From NCBI GenBank assembly GCA_027627705.1, contig CP091242.1, forward strand, positions 1,784,659 to 1,848,658: a stretch of 64,000 nucleotides of DNA, read 5' to 3'. The position numbers and the translations under genes are program-made. This DNA is from Hyphomonadaceae bacterium BL14 (lineage in GTDB: Bacteria; Pseudomonadota; Alphaproteobacteria; Caulobacterales; Maricaulaceae). Position 1 is the first letter of the stretch. Each line of letters opens with the position of its first letter. The notes below the pieces were generated by a model. The model was not told where the DNA came from, made no database searches, and was given only the letters and a program-made list of their open reading frames with translations. This document shows, in pieces, positions 1 to 8,167 of this stretch.

Positions 1-192
1 CCCATGGCGCGCTGTCAGCCCGGCGCGCTCGCCAAGCGTTACGAACGTGTAGGCGATCTCGGGGCTCTCGGGGCGATCCAGCCCAAACACCTCAAAGGCA
101 ACCGCGAACTCGAAGGGCGACAGCGCCTCGGTGATCAGGGCGCCCACTTTTAGCGGCCGCTGAAATGGCATTTTTGATGTTTTGATTGTCAT
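1..192 (-). CDS. GlxA-family (DJ-1/PfpI + AraC) transcriptional regulator, N-terminal fragment
   Basis: The minus-strand reading frame runs off the left edge, and only about 64 codons are visible. The N-terminus has the pattern of the DJ-1/PfpI-like domain that opens GlxA-type regulators: a strand VGALIT, then SPFEFAVAFEVFGLDRP, then a second strand (YTFVTLGE). The C-terminal AraC helix-turn-helix expected in the family would lie outside the window. An ATG at 192 and a second in-frame ATG at 171 are both possible starts. It is divergent from a rhodanese gene starting at 259; regulators of this type are commonly found next to rhodanese and GNAT genes, which supports the call. What it senses cannot be told from the fragment. 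Confidence 0.7.
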   Translation of the reverse strand, partial: MTIKTSKMPFQRPLKVGALITEALSPFEFAVAFEVFGLDRPESPEIAYTFVTLGERAGLTARHG

Positions 193-258
193 ACGTGCCA
201 CTTTATCCAGACGGCCAAAGGGTGACAATCACGCATCACGTTCAATCCGGAGGATCAC

Positions 259-687
259 ATGAGCACGATCGTCACCGAGTTTCCGCCCGCCGACAGCGCC
301 TCTGCGCACGCCTGGTTCAGCGCGCGCCTGGCCCACGAGACAGATTGCTGGGATGTGCATCATGCCCTGTCGACCGGCGCGCCGGACTTTGTCCTTCTCG
401 ACGTGCGCACGCCGGCCCTCTACGCGCAGGGACATGTGCCGGGCGCGGTGAACATGCCCCATGCCAAGATAATCGAGAGCAAGATGAAGGCCTGGCCGGC
501 GGAGACGGTGTTCGTGGTGTATTGCGCCGGACCGCACTGCAACGGCGCGGACAAGGGCGCGAAACGGCTTGCAGCGCTCGGCCGGCCGGTCAAGTTGATG
601 ATCGGTGGCGTGACCGGCTGGCTCGATGAGGGCTTCAGCCTGGCGCAAGGCGTCGAGCCCGGCGATGTCCGGCACGTCGAGGCATGA
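259..687 (+). CDS. Single-domain rhodanese (sulfurtransferase-like) protein
   Basis: 142 residues, a single rhodanese domain. Residues 46-50 (LLDVR) form the typical strand before the conserved GHVPGAVNMPH segment (58-68). The active-site loop begins with Cys89 (CAGPHCNG), with a second Cys at 94, and ends GGVTGW. A strong Shine-Dalgarno (GGAGG) sits about 7 nt before the ATG. The family transfers sulfane sulfur to thiol acceptors; the physiological acceptor is unknown. The stop overlaps the start of the following broken GNAT gene by 4 nt (ATGA), so the two were translationally coupled. The gene faces away from a GlxA-type regulator that probably controls it. Confidence 0.85.
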   Translation: MSTIVTEFPPADSASAHAWFSARLAHETDCWDVHHALSTGAPDFVLLDVRTPALYAQGHVPGAVNMPHAKIIESKMKAWPAETVFVVYCAGPHCNGADKGAKRLAALGRPVKLMIGGVTGWLDEGFSLAQGVEPGDVRHVEA

Positions 688-893
688 CGGGCGCGGTCCG
701 CCCCATGGCCGAAGCGGACGCCGGGAAAGTATTGCGCCTGATGCGGGTGCTGGCGGCGTTAGAACATTATCTCGACCGCTTCCAGGCTCCCAAACCCGCC
801 CTGCTCGAACGCGCCTTCGCGCCGGATCCTGATTTTTCGGTGTTTGTGGATGGGCCGGAGGGAGGCCGGCTTAACGGCTACGCGGTCACCTAA
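684..893 (+). pseudogene. Truncated GNAT-family N-acetyltransferase
   Basis: Only 69 codons remain. The start (MTGAVRPMAEAD...) and the segment ALEHYLDRF...FVDGPEGGRLNGYAVT resemble the N-terminal third of a GNAT acetyltransferase. An in-frame TAA at 891-893 ends it; beyond the stop the same frame continues for a few residues (WVRWTYTLAPAR, the expected next strand) and then loses resemblance, and no acetyl-CoA binding motif (Q/RxxGxG/A) can be seen. The ATG overlaps the rhodanese stop (ATGA), the arrangement of an intact operon partner. I read it as a decayed gene. Less likely, a short functional peptide is still made. Confidence 0.6.
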
Positions 894-1024
894 TGGGTGC
901 GCTGGACCTACACGCTCGCGCCGGCACGTGAACGCCATGGCACCCTGGCCGCGACACCGCAGGCTGTCTCACGCCTGGAAACCCGGAGCCCGGCGCGAGC
1001 GCAGGGCTTGCCGACAGCGTCGCG

Positions 1025-1474
1025 TCAAAATCGTCCCCTGAGCACATATTGGGCGCCCGACCCGCGGTTCCGGGCGCGGTCGTCGCGATTGTGCAGCGCG
1101 CATTCGTTCAGCGACAGGCATCCGCATCCGATGCACTGGTCGAGCATGTCGCGCGTGCGCTCCAGCTCCGCGATGCGCTGATCGAGGCGGTCGCGAATGC
1201 CGGTCGACACCCGGCGCCAGTCGGCCGCGCGCGGGGCGCGCTCAAGGGGCAGGTCCGCCATGGCGGCGCGGATATCCTCCAGCGACAGCCCAAAAGACTG
1301 AAGCAGCATGACGAAGCTCAGCCGGCGAATGTCAGATCGCGCAAACCGCCGGCTGCCGCCCGGCGTTCTGCTAGCCAACACGAAGCGGCACTGCTCGTAA
1401 TAGCGGATCGTCGGGATCGAAATCCCGGTTCTTTCAGACACCTCCCCGATGGACAGCAAATCGGTCGAGCTCAT
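1025..1474 (-). CDS. soxR: Redox-sensitive transcriptional activator SoxR (MerR family)
   Basis: 149 residues from the ATG at 1474. A MerR-type winged helix-turn-helix occupies residues 6-45 (LSIGEVSERTGI, IRYYEQ), followed by a long dimerisation helix. Near the C-terminus are the four cysteines C114, C117, C119 and C125 (C-x2-C-x-C-x5-C), the [2Fe-2S] ligands that define SoxR. The longer frame upstream of 1474 was rejected because it runs over the divergent promoter. SoxR is activated by redox-cycling compounds and univalent oxidants. Outside the enterics it usually controls small regulons of oxidoreductases, transporters and glyoxalase-fold proteins. A near-perfect SoxR operator lies in the intergenic region with the divergent glyoxalase-fold gene. 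Confidence 0.93.
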   Translation of the reverse strand: MSSTDLLSIGEVSERTGISIPTIRYYEQCRFVLASRTPGGSRRFARSDIRRLSFVMLLQSFGLSLEDIRAAMADLPLERAPRAADWRRVSTGIRDRLDQRIAELERTRDMLDQCIGCGCLSLNECALHNRDDRARNRGSGAQYVLRGRF

Positions 1475-1485
1475 GGTTTTTCGCC

Positions 1486-1516
1486 TTGATCTCAAGTGAA
1501 CTTGAGATTCTAGCCT
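1486..1516 (+). promoter_or_regulatory. SoxR-dependent promoter and operator for the VOC gene
   Basis: The palindrome CTCAAGTGAACTTGAG (1491-1506) matches the core of the E. coli soxS operator (CCTCAAGTTAACTTGAGG). It lies between a -35-like TTGATC (1486-1491) and a weak -10-like TAGCCT (1511-1516), giving a 19-nt spacer, the over-long spacing typical of MerR-family activated promoters. The promoter points at the glyoxalase-fold gene at 1554. The sequence match is direct; control of the neighbour is inference. Confidence 0.85.
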
Positions 1517-1553
1517 CGCCGCCATCGTACCGTTTTGCAAGGAGGCTGACCCA

Positions 1554-1937
1554 ATGACCGAAGCCAGACTGGAACACGTGAACATCACCGTGCCCGATCC
1601 CGAGCGCACCGCCGCGCTGCTGATCGCGCTGTTCGGCTGGAGGCAGCGCTGGCGCGGCTTACAGAGCGACGGGCGCGTCGCCATCCATGTCGGCGGAGCG
1701 GATAGCTATCTGTCGCTCTATGCGCCGGAACCGGGTCAACCGCCCCGCCCCGCACAGTATGGACGGCCTTTGAACCATATCGGCATCATCGTCGAAGATC
1801 TCGACGCGGCCGAGCAACGCGTAACCGAGGCCGGTCTCGAGACCTTCGGTCACGGGACTTATGAGCCCGGGCGGCGCTTTTACTTCTTCGACCCGGACGG
1901 CGTGGAGTTCGAGGTGGTGTCCTATGCCGGGGCGTGA
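1554..1937 (+). CDS. VOC-family (glyoxalase/bleomycin-resistance fold) protein
   Basis: 127 residues, one vicinal-oxygen-chelate domain made of two beta-alpha-beta-beta-beta halves: LEHVNITVPDPERTAALLIALFGW at the start and LNHIGIIVEDLDAAEQR...FYFFDPDGVEFEVVSY in the second half. His8 and the late Glu (EFEVV) are at the usual metal-ligand positions. AGGAGG-like Shine-Dalgarno (AAGGAGG) lies before the ATG. It is the only gene behind the SoxR operator, so it probably modifies or binds a redox-active toxic compound. Substrate and whether it is a lyase, dioxygenase or binding protein cannot be decided from sequence. Confidence 0.85.
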   Translation: MTEARLEHVNITVPDPERTAALLIALFGWRQRWRGLQSDGRVAIHVGGADSYLSLYAPEPGQPPRPAQYGRPLNHIGIIVEDLDAAEQRVTEAGLETFGHGTYEPGRRFYFFDPDGVEFEVVSYAGA

Positions 1938-2211
1938 AGGCGCGCACAGACAATGGCGAGCATCCGCCGGCCACCGCCGGAGACGCACACGCCGAGGTGC
2001 CTGACGCCATAGTCGTCAAGCCAGATGCCGACGCCGAAAAGTCCTTCCATCGAATCTGGAGCGGTGCGCACAGTGTCAGGTATTCACCCTGATCTGCTGC
2101 AAGCGTGTCGATCACGCACTGCAGCGCGCGGGGCAATGGGCCCACGGCCCAATGGCTCGGCCCGGCACGCCCCGGCTTGCGCCGGAGGCGCCCAGACCTG
2201 AGGAGGCCGCA

Positions 2212-2658
2212 ATGCATCTTCGTTTCGATCCGCCACTGAGTGGCGACATCGTGGAGGCTTATGAGGCACCCTATCGCGACCCGATCAGCGTGCAGCGCGG
2301 CGATGCGCTAAAGATCGACCCGGAGCGCTCCAAAGAGACCGATATCAGCGGCTGGGTCTGGTGCATCGGCCCTGACGGGCGCGATGGCTGGGTTCCCAAG
2401 GCGTGGATCGATGCAGCCGCACAGCCACCAGTGATCGTGCGCGATTACAGCGCGCGCGAGCTGACGGTGCGCATCGGCGACCGGGTTGTGATCCATCATC
2501 TGGAAAGCGGGTTCGCCTGGTGCACAGCCACTGAGGGCGAGCCCGGATGGCTGCCCCAGGGCGTGCTGCGCCTGACCGGCGATGAAGGGCGAATGTCCAC
2601 TCGCGCACACGGCGACCATACAGAAACGGCACCGCAAGGAGGTGCTTTTGGACTGTGA
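2212..2658 (+). CDS. Tandem SH3-like domain protein
   Basis: 148 residues from the ATG at 2212, which has AGGAGG 6 nt upstream; an in-frame ATG at 2152 is rejected because the extension is low-complexity and lacks a ribosome site. Two similar halves each look like a variant SH3 barrel: VEAYEAPYRDPISVQRGDALKI...WVWCIGPDGRDGWVP and VRDYSARELTVRIGDRVVIHH...WCTATEGEPGWLP. No signal peptide is visible, so it is probably cytoplasmic. The C-terminal 25 residues are polar and unstructured-looking. The function of this family is not known to me. It stands alone, with no partner gene in the same direction. Confidence 0.75.
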   Translation: MHLRFDPPLSGDIVEAYEAPYRDPISVQRGDALKIDPERSKETDISGWVWCIGPDGRDGWVPKAWIDAAAQPPVIVRDYSARELTVRIGDRVVIHHLESGFAWCTATEGEPGWLPQGVLRLTGDEGRMSTRAHGDHTETAPQGGAFGL

Positions 2659-2815
2659 TGAGGTGATGCAGACGCCAAAGCCGGCAGATTCAAACGCTGA
2701 TCATTGTGTTTGCGCTGGGAGCGTGCACAGGCTCAACATCGTCGGGGCGGCCATACCCCGCCCGTGCTGTTACGGATCGGACCCTGGGAACTGGCGCGCC
2801 TTGGCGGCCCCAGAT

Positions 2816-2910
2816 CGAACCCGCAGGGTTCGCAAGGGCGACTGCCCGCCCGCAGCAAGCGGGGCTCGGCCCCGCGCAGCGAGGATCGACTGAGCGAACG
2901 CGAAGGAGAA
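2816..2910 (-). repeat. tRNA-trailing GC-rich repeat, copy A
   Basis: Lies just downstream (3') of tRNA-Arg(CCG). Its minus strand shares an exact 24-nt block (plus positions 2816-2839) and an exact 13-nt block (2844-2856) with the plus strand at 14367-14390 and 14351-14363, which lies just downstream of the other tRNA-Arg gene. A GGGGCTCGGCCCCG hairpin lies between the blocks and the tRNA. No coding potential is evident. It has the look of a small dispersed intergenic repeat. Confidence 0.7.
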
Positions 2911-2920
2911 CGAGAGAAGA

Positions 2921-2997
<77 letters not shown>

Positions 2998-3081
2998 TGA
3001 TCGGCCAGATGAGGTGCATACAGGAGGCAGGCGACCGGTTCAATCGTGTCGCGCGCCCGCCCGCAGGCGTTTGGCGCGCGC

Positions 3082-3684
3082 CTATGCCGGCGGCGCGATA
3101 ACGGTCGCGAAGATGGCACCGGCCACGGCAGCAGCCGCGATCAGGCCCCAAAGCCACCAGCGCGTACGGGGTTTGTGGCCGGGCACTGCGGCGGCCGCAT
3201 CCTGGTCCTCGTCATCAGGGGCCGGCAGGGTCCAGGCCAGCCAGGCCGACGGCAGGGTGAAGCTGTACAGCAGCACGCCCCAGAAGATCGCGTTCCAGTG
3301 GGCGTAGGTTTCAGGAGCCCACAAGGTCAGGCGCGTCTCGTCATTGGCTACGGCCAGATAGAAAACCCCGGCCGCCATCAGCCCGGTGAAGACCTGGTAG
3401 GAGAAGGCGAAGGCGCGCCGGCGCAGATCACGTTCCAGATCATCCAGCTCGCTGGCCTGCTCGCCGGCAATACGTTGGACATAGGACGTGGCCAGCCAGA
3501 AGAAGGCGATCGCCGACAGCACCACCAGAGCAAGGCCCGTCAGGCCCACCGCCCGCGCCGTGTCGCCCAGTTGCATCAGGCAGCCCAGGGGATAGGCGAT
3601 GAGCACCATGAGAACGGCCCCGCGCACCGAGGCGCGCGAGCGGTGGGGAATGCGGCCCGAAGCCGTACGGATGTAAAAGGACAT
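3082..3684 (-). CDS. Multi-spanning membrane protein paired with an HTH regulator
   Basis: 200 residues with about five hydrophobic segments (roughly 23-37, 45-68, 93-112, 129-152 and 176-197). Segments 2 and 3 are separated by a charged helix (EQASELDDLERDLRRR). The C-terminus is short. The start ATG at 3684 is 1 nt from the stop of the preceding HTH gene, so the two form one operon. Pairs of a small XRE-type regulator and a DUF2178-like membrane protein are widespread in bacteria; the membrane partner has no established function. I do not recognise a specific family with certainty. Confidence 0.75.
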   Translation of the reverse strand: MSFYIRTASGRIPHRSRASVRGAVLMVLIAYPLGCLMQLGDTARAVGLTGLALVVLSAIAFFWLATSYVQRIAGEQASELDDLERDLRRRAFAFSYQVFTGLMAAGVFYLAVANDETRLTLWAPETYAHWNAIFWGVLLYSFTLPSAWLAWTLPAPDDEDQDAAAAVPGHKPRTRWWLWGLIAAAAVAGAIFATVIAPPA

Positions 3685-3685
3685 G

Positions 3686-3940
3686 TCAGTCGCCTTTGCC
3701 AGTAGCAGCCAGGCGCGATAGCGGCGTGAAAGGCTGCAGGGAGAAGATCATTTCCACCGGCAGCTCGAAATATGCCGCCAGCTTCAGCGCCAGCTCCAGC
3801 GACGGGTTGTAATCGCCCCGCTCCAGATAGCCGACCGTCTGGTAATTGACCCCGAGTGCCTCGGCGAGAGCCTTGCGCGACAGGCCACGCTCGGCGCGCA
3901 ACACAGGCAGGCGGTTATGGATGGTGGCAGGGTCGTTCAC
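3686..3940 (-). CDS. XRE-family HTH transcriptional regulator
   Basis: 84 residues from a GTG at 3940 preceded by a GGAG Shine-Dalgarno; the longer ATG frame (to 4051) adds a Cys/Trp-rich stretch unlike the family. A complete five-helix XRE domain is visible: LPVLRAERGLSRKALAEALGVNYQTVGYLERGDYNPSLELALKLAAYFELPVEMIF, written here as one continuous domain over residues 8-63. Short regulators of this sort normally bind their own promoter. It is co-transcribed with the membrane gene that follows at 3684, and probably controls that operon. Confidence 0.85.
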   Translation of the reverse strand: MNDPATIHNRLPVLRAERGLSRKALAEALGVNYQTVGYLERGDYNPSLELALKLAAYFELPVEMIFSLQPFTPLSRLAATGKGD

Positions 3941-4102
3941 GCGCCTAGGCTCCGGGTCCTTGCACCACGCCGGACAGCCCGGCCATGACGCATCTTGACC
4001 CTTGTCTAATCCGCATTGATTTTCGATGCAATCAAAATATTGCGTATACACAACAATTCATCTTGGACCTGCGGCTACCGCGCAGGCCGGTATGGTGTCA
4101 CG

Positions 4103-4393
4103 TCAAAGGTCGAGTTCGTCGTCATCGTCGCGGCGCGCGCGATAGCCGAGGCCCACCATCATGCCTGCGCCCGTGCGTTCGGAATGGGGCGAAGCAGCGC
4201 CGGTGGACCGCACCAGACTGGCATAGATGATGAAGCCCGCCAGCGCGCCGGCAAACGGCAGGCCAATGAGCAGCGCCCAGCCGCCCGTGCCTTCCGGCCG
4301 CATATACAGCGCCAGCCAGAGCGTGACGCCAAACACGCTGAGCGCCAGGATCAGCGCCAGAAACCGGGTGAACATGCGTGCGATGAATCTCAT
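4103..4393 (-). CDS. Small two-TM membrane protein
   Basis: 96 residues from the ATG at 4393; an in-frame ATG at 4456 would overlap the ABC gene upstream and adds a charged non-hydrophobic leader. Two transmembrane helices are visible (about residues 8-31 and 40-60), with the second half cytoplasmic-like and ending in an acidic tail (RRDDDDELDL). It follows the ABC ATPase by 40 nt on the same strand. It is too small to be the ABC permease and lacks an ABC-2 pattern. Function unknown. Confidence 0.6.
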   Translation of the reverse strand: MRFIARMFTRFLALILALSVFGVTLWLALYMRPEGTGGWALLIGLPFAGALAGFIIYASLVRSTGAASPHSERTGAGMMVGLGYRARRDDDDELDL

Positions 4394-4433
4394 ACCGCCA
4401 GCATAGCCGCAAATACGGCGAAGTGACGGCCCG

Positions 4434-5390
4434 TCACGCCGCGCTGTCAGCCTCATAGGTCAAAGCCAGGAAGACGTCTTCCAGATCCGGCTCTTCGGTG
4501 CGCAAGTCGGCGATGCGCCCGCCCGAGGCGTGATAGGTCTCGATCAGGCGCGCCACCGACGCCTCGCCCACCTTGTAGGTTATGGCCAGCGCCCCGTCCT
4601 TGCGGATCACCGCCTCGGCGTGCTCGAAGCCCTCCGGAACGGCGGACAGGGGTTCGCCCGGCTCGATGACCAGCGTCTTGTGGTTCAGGCGCTTGAGGAG
4701 CTGGTCCTTGGATTCGCACGCCACCACCTGGCCGTGATTGATGATGGCGATCTGGTCGCAGAGCTCCTGGGCCTCTTCGAGATAGTGTGTGGTGAGCACG
4801 ATCGTGACCCCGGCCTCGTTGAGCCGAACCACATAATCCCACAACTGGCGGCGCAGCTCGATGTCGACACCGGCGGTGGGCTCGTCGAGCACCAGAAGCG
4901 GCGGATTGTGCACCAGCGCCTTGGCGACCAGAAGGCGCCGCTTCATGCCGCCCGACAGCTGGCGCACATAGGCGTCACGCTTGTCGGCCAGCCCCATGAT
5001 GTCCAGAATCTCCATGGTGCGCCGTTCGGATTTCGGCACGCCATAAAAACCGGCCATGAGCTCCAGCGTCTCGAACGGGGTGAAGAACACGTCCATGGCC
5101 AGTTCCTGGGGCACCACGCCAATGGCAGCGCGCGCGGCGCGCGGGCGGCGGTCGATATCCATGCCCCAGATCGCACCGCGCCCGGCGGTCTTGGTGACCA
5201 GGCCGGCGAAGATATTGATGAAGGTAGATTTGCCCGCTCCGTTGGGGCCCAGAAGGCCGAAAATCGACCCGCGCGGGATGGACAGGTCAACGCCGCGCAG
5301 CGCGTGCTTGGCCGGGCTGTTCTTGGTGGCCGGATAGGTCTTTTCCAGCCCTTCGGCTTCCAGCGCGTAGTCGGGCAGGTGTTCGGTCAT
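4434..5390 (-). CDS. ABC transporter ATP-binding protein (YadG-like exporter class)
   Basis: 318 residues. Walker A GPNGAGKST at 48-56, signature LSGGM at 145-149, Walker B LLVLDEP at 165-171 and the H-loop His202 are all intact, so it should hydrolyse ATP. The C-terminal 80 residues form the accessory domain of drug or polysaccharide exporter ATPases of the YadG/DrrA type. These work with an ABC-2 permease, usually the next gene, but the following gene encodes only a 96-residue two-helix protein and no ABC-2 permease is in the window. It is divergent from the zinc-finger gene at 5547. Confidence 0.9.
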   Translation of the reverse strand: MTEHLPDYALEAEGLEKTYPATKNSPAKHALRGVDLSIPRGSIFGLLGPNGAGKSTFINIFAGLVTKTAGRGAIWGMDIDRRPRAARAAIGVVPQELAMDVFFTPFETLELMAGFYGVPKSERRTMEILDIMGLADKRDAYVRQLSGGMKRRLLVAKALVHNPPLLVLDEPTAGVDIELRRQLWDYVVRLNEAGVTIVLTTHYLEEAQELCDQIAIINHGQVVACESKDQLLKRLNHKTLVIEPGEPLSAVPEGFEHAEAVIRKDGALAITYKVGEASVARLIETYHASGGRIADLRTEEPDLEDVFLALTYEADSAA

Positions 5391-5546
5391 GGACGGTCCC
5401 GTCGGGTCAGAGCGTTGCGCGGCGCGGCGCGCAATTGACGCCAGCGCGCCGCGCGCCTAGTTACGGATTGACGCAAACTAAACCCGCGCTGACCGGTGCG
5501 TCCACGCCGGAACGCCGCGCGGCTCAAGCGGAGCGCTGTCCCGACC

Positions 5547-5759
5547 ATGCCGGCTCATCCCGATTCCACCGCTTTCCCGCCGCCCGAAGTGATTGTGGTG
5601 ACATCCAAGCGCGTCATGTGCGATGGCGGCGGTGGCGCGCTGGGCCATCCGCGGGTGTGGTACGACATGGGCACCGACACGTGCGTGGAGTGCGGCTATT
5701 GCGACCGCCGCTTCGTGCTGCAGGGCTCCAAGGATGATCCCGGCGCGGCCGCAGCGTGA
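5547..5759 (+). CDS. Zinc-finger domain protein (NDUFS6/zf-CHCC type)
   Basis: 70 residues from the ATG at 5547 (GGAG upstream; an earlier in-frame ATG at 5496 adds only basic residues). Contains the family pattern C-x(n)-H-x(n)-C-x2-C: VMCDGGGGALGHPRVWYDM followed by VECGYCDRRFVL. This is the bacterial counterpart of the Zn-binding complex I accessory subunit NDUFS6. Freestanding short versions are widespread in alphaproteobacteria and their role is not settled. Cytoplasmic; no partners evident. Confidence 0.85.
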   Translation: MPAHPDSTAFPPPEVIVVTSKRVMCDGGGGALGHPRVWYDMGTDTCVECGYCDRRFVLQGSKDDPGAAAA

Positions 5760-5888
5760 CCTGGCATCAAGGCGGAGCGGGCTTGCGCCCGGCACCCTAA
5801 CCCGGTTGACCCGCGCGGCCTGGCCGCCACAATCATCCCCTGCGCGGCCCTGATCGCCGCAGAGTGATGGAGCGGGGGGCGCTGAAGC

Positions 5889-7406
5889 ATGACCGGATTC
5901 TGGACGGCGAAGCGGGTCGGGCTGATCCTGGGCCTGGTCCTCGCCCTCATCATCCAGTTCATTCCGGTGCCCGAGGGTGTCTCGCGCGAAGCCTGGATCG
6001 TGGACTCCATCGCCGTATTGATGGCGTGCTGGTGGGCCACCGAGGCCATCCCCATCGCCGCCACCGCCTTCATTCCCCTGGCTCTGTTTCCCGTGTTCGG
6101 CGTGCTGTCGACGCGCGCCGCCGCGGCACCCTATGCCGACCCGATCGTCATGCTGCTTCTGGGCGGCTTCATTGTCGCGCTGGCCATCGAACGCTGGAAT
6201 CTGCATGCGCGCATTGCGCTCAATGTGGTGGCGCGGTTTGGCGGGCGCCCTGCGCTACTGGTTCTGGGCTTCATGCTGGCCACGGCCTTGTTGTCGATGT
6301 GGATCTCCAATACCGCCACCACATTGATGATGATCCCCATCGCCTTCAAGGTCGCCGAGAAGATGGCCGATGAGGGCGTGGAGCTGACCATGTTCGCTCC
6401 CGCGCTGGCGCTCGCGGTGGCCTATTCAGCCAGCGTCGGCGGGCTGGCAACGCCGGTGGGCACGCCCACCAATCTGATCGCCATCGGGTTTCTGGAGCGC
6501 GAATTCGCCGCCTCGATCACCTTCGTTGAATGGATGATGCTGGGCGTGCCGGCTGTCGCCGTGATCCTGCCCGTCATGTGGATCATCCTCACCCGCTTCA
6601 CCTTCAAGGTCAGCGCCAGCGCGCCCAATGCCGCCGGCCACGAGGAAGTGCTGCGCCAGAAGCGGGCGCTGGGCCACATGACCACGCCGGAATGGCGCGT
6701 GGCGCTGGCGTTCGGGACGGTCGCCATCTTGTGGATGGGGCGCGAGCTGCCCGGCGCACTGATCTTCCGACCCGAGATCAGCTTTGGCTGGAACCCGCTT
6801 CTGGCCTGGCTGTCCGATAGTTTGGCCCTGCCGGTGCGCCTGGCCCTGTCCGACGCCCAGATCGCGATCATGGGCGCCGTGGCAGTGTTTCTCATTCCGG
6901 CGGGCGGGGACGCCAACAAAGGTCAGGCGCTGATGGACTGGGAAACCGTCCAGCGCCTGCCCTGGGCGGCGGTGATCCTGTTCGGCGGCGGGCTGTCGCT
7001 GGCCGCGGCGATCCAGGCGACGGGGCTGGCCGGCTGGATCGGCGGTCAGCTCAGCTGGGTCGCCGCCCTGCCCCTGCCCCTCACCGTGCTGATCCTCGTG
7101 TTCATGGTCATCTTTCTGACCGAGCTCACCTCCAACGTCGCCACGGTGTCGGGCTTCCTGCCCGTGCTGGCGGCCATTGCCATCGAGGCCGGCATACCGC
7201 CCGCCCACCTGATCGTGCCGCTGGCGCTGGCGGCCAGCTGCGCCTTCATGCTGCCGGTAGCGACCGCACCCAACGCGATCGTCTATGCCTCGGGCGCAGC
7301 CAGCATGAGCCAGATGATCCGCGCCGGACTGCGCATCAACATTGTCATCGCCCCGCTGATCGCACTGTTGGCGACCCTGCTGACGCCGCTGGTGTTTCCG
7401 GGGTGA
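5889..7406 (+). CDS. SLC13/DASS-family sodium:dicarboxylate (or sulfate) symporter
   Basis: 505 residues, about 11-12 transmembrane segments through its length. The two family hallmarks are visible: SNTATTLMMIPIA in the first half and TSNVATVSGFLPVLAAIA in the second half, each part of an SNT-type sodium and carboxylate site, and VGGLATPVGTPTNLI. Length matches the DASS family. Substrate is probably a C4-dicarboxylate or similar anion; it cannot be chosen by eye. It ends 4 nt before the convergent pyrF gene and there is no terminator between them. Confidence 0.9.
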   Translation: MTGFWTAKRVGLILGLVLALIIQFIPVPEGVSREAWIVDSIAVLMACWWATEAIPIAATAFIPLALFPVFGVLSTRAAAAPYADPIVMLLLGGFIVALAIERWNLHARIALNVVARFGGRPALLVLGFMLATALLSMWISNTATTLMMIPIAFKVAEKMADEGVELTMFAPALALAVAYSASVGGLATPVGTPTNLIAIGFLEREFAASITFVEWMMLGVPAVAVILPVMWIILTRFTFKVSASAPNAAGHEEVLRQKRALGHMTTPEWRVALAFGTVAILWMGRELPGALIFRPEISFGWNPLLAWLSDSLALPVRLALSDAQIAIMGAVAVFLIPAGGDANKGQALMDWETVQRLPWAAVILFGGGLSLAAAIQATGLAGWIGGQLSWVAALPLPLTVLILVFMVIFLTELTSNVATVSGFLPVLAAIAIEAGIPPAHLIVPLALAASCAFMLPVATAPNAIVYASGAASMSQMIRAGLRINIVIAPLIALLATLLTPLVFPG

Positions 7407-7410
7407 GGGA

Positions 7411-8097
7411 TCAAGCCCGCGCCATCTCCGCCGCAATCGCCTGCGCCGCGGTGCGCGGATCGGGGGCGGCGCTGATGGGACGGCCGACCACCAGATGGGT
7501 GGCACCAGCACGCAGCGCCTCGGCCGGTGTGGCGGTGCGTACCTGATCGCCCTTGTCCGAGCCGGCGGGACGCACACCCGGCGTGACGATCAGGAAGCCT
7601 TCGGGCACGCGCGCGGCGATCTCGGCGGCTTCCTGGGGCGAAGCGACCACGCCGTCCATGCCGCAGTCGATCGCCTGATCCACCCGGCGCAGCACCAGAT
7701 CGCGCGCGCTCGACGCATAGCCCATCTCCGCCAGCATGGCATCGTCATAGGCGGTGAGCACGGTGACCGCGAGGAGTTTGAGGGCCGAGCCCGCCCGGCC
7801 CGCTGCTGCCGCCCGCATCACTGGCGGCTCACCATGCACGGTCAGCAGATCGGCACCTGCCCCGGTGATGGAGCGCACGGCTTTCTCCACCGTGGCGGGG
7901 ATGTCGTGGAGCTTGTAGTCGAGGAAGACCTGCGCGCCCCGGCTTTTGAGACCCGCTGCCAGCGCCATGCCGCCCACGGGCAGGAGCTGGAGCCCGATCT
8001 TGTAATGGCTGCAGGCGGGCCCGAGCCGCTCGACCAGCGCATCGGCCTCGGCGGTCGAGGGCAGATCAAGAGCCGTGATGAGGCGGGGGTCGGCCAT
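7411..8097 (-). CDS. pyrF: Orotidine 5'-phosphate decarboxylase
   Basis: 228 residues from the ATG at 8097 (the frame extends to 8127, but the start MADPRLITALD is the usual one). Catalyses the last step of UMP synthesis. The catalytic D-x-K-x-x-D array is at D60, K62 and D65 (LDYKLHDIPAT). The phosphate-binding loop TPGVRPAG and the VVGRPI segment near the C-terminus are intact. TIM-barrel length is normal for the bacterial group I enzyme. Stands alone. Confidence 0.96.
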   Translation of the reverse strand: MADPRLITALDLPSTAEADALVERLGPACSHYKIGLQLLPVGGMALAAGLKSRGAQVFLDYKLHDIPATVEKAVRSITGAGADLLTVHGEPPVMRAAAAGRAGSALKLLAVTVLTAYDDAMLAEMGYASSARDLVLRRVDQAIDCGMDGVVASPQEAAEIAARVPEGFLIVTPGVRPAGSDKGDQVRTATPAEALRAGATHLVVGRPISAAPDPRTAAQAIAAEMARA

Positions 8098-8167
8098 GGC
8101 GCACTCCTGTCGGGCAGGCGCGCACATTAATCCGGCTCGCGCAGCGGGTCGACGCCTGGCGCAAGCC

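Noticed and set aside
1938..2211. Possible pseudogene remnant on the minus strand
   Set aside because: The open frame there has no recognisable motif or ribosome site, so I cannot support a gene or a remnant.
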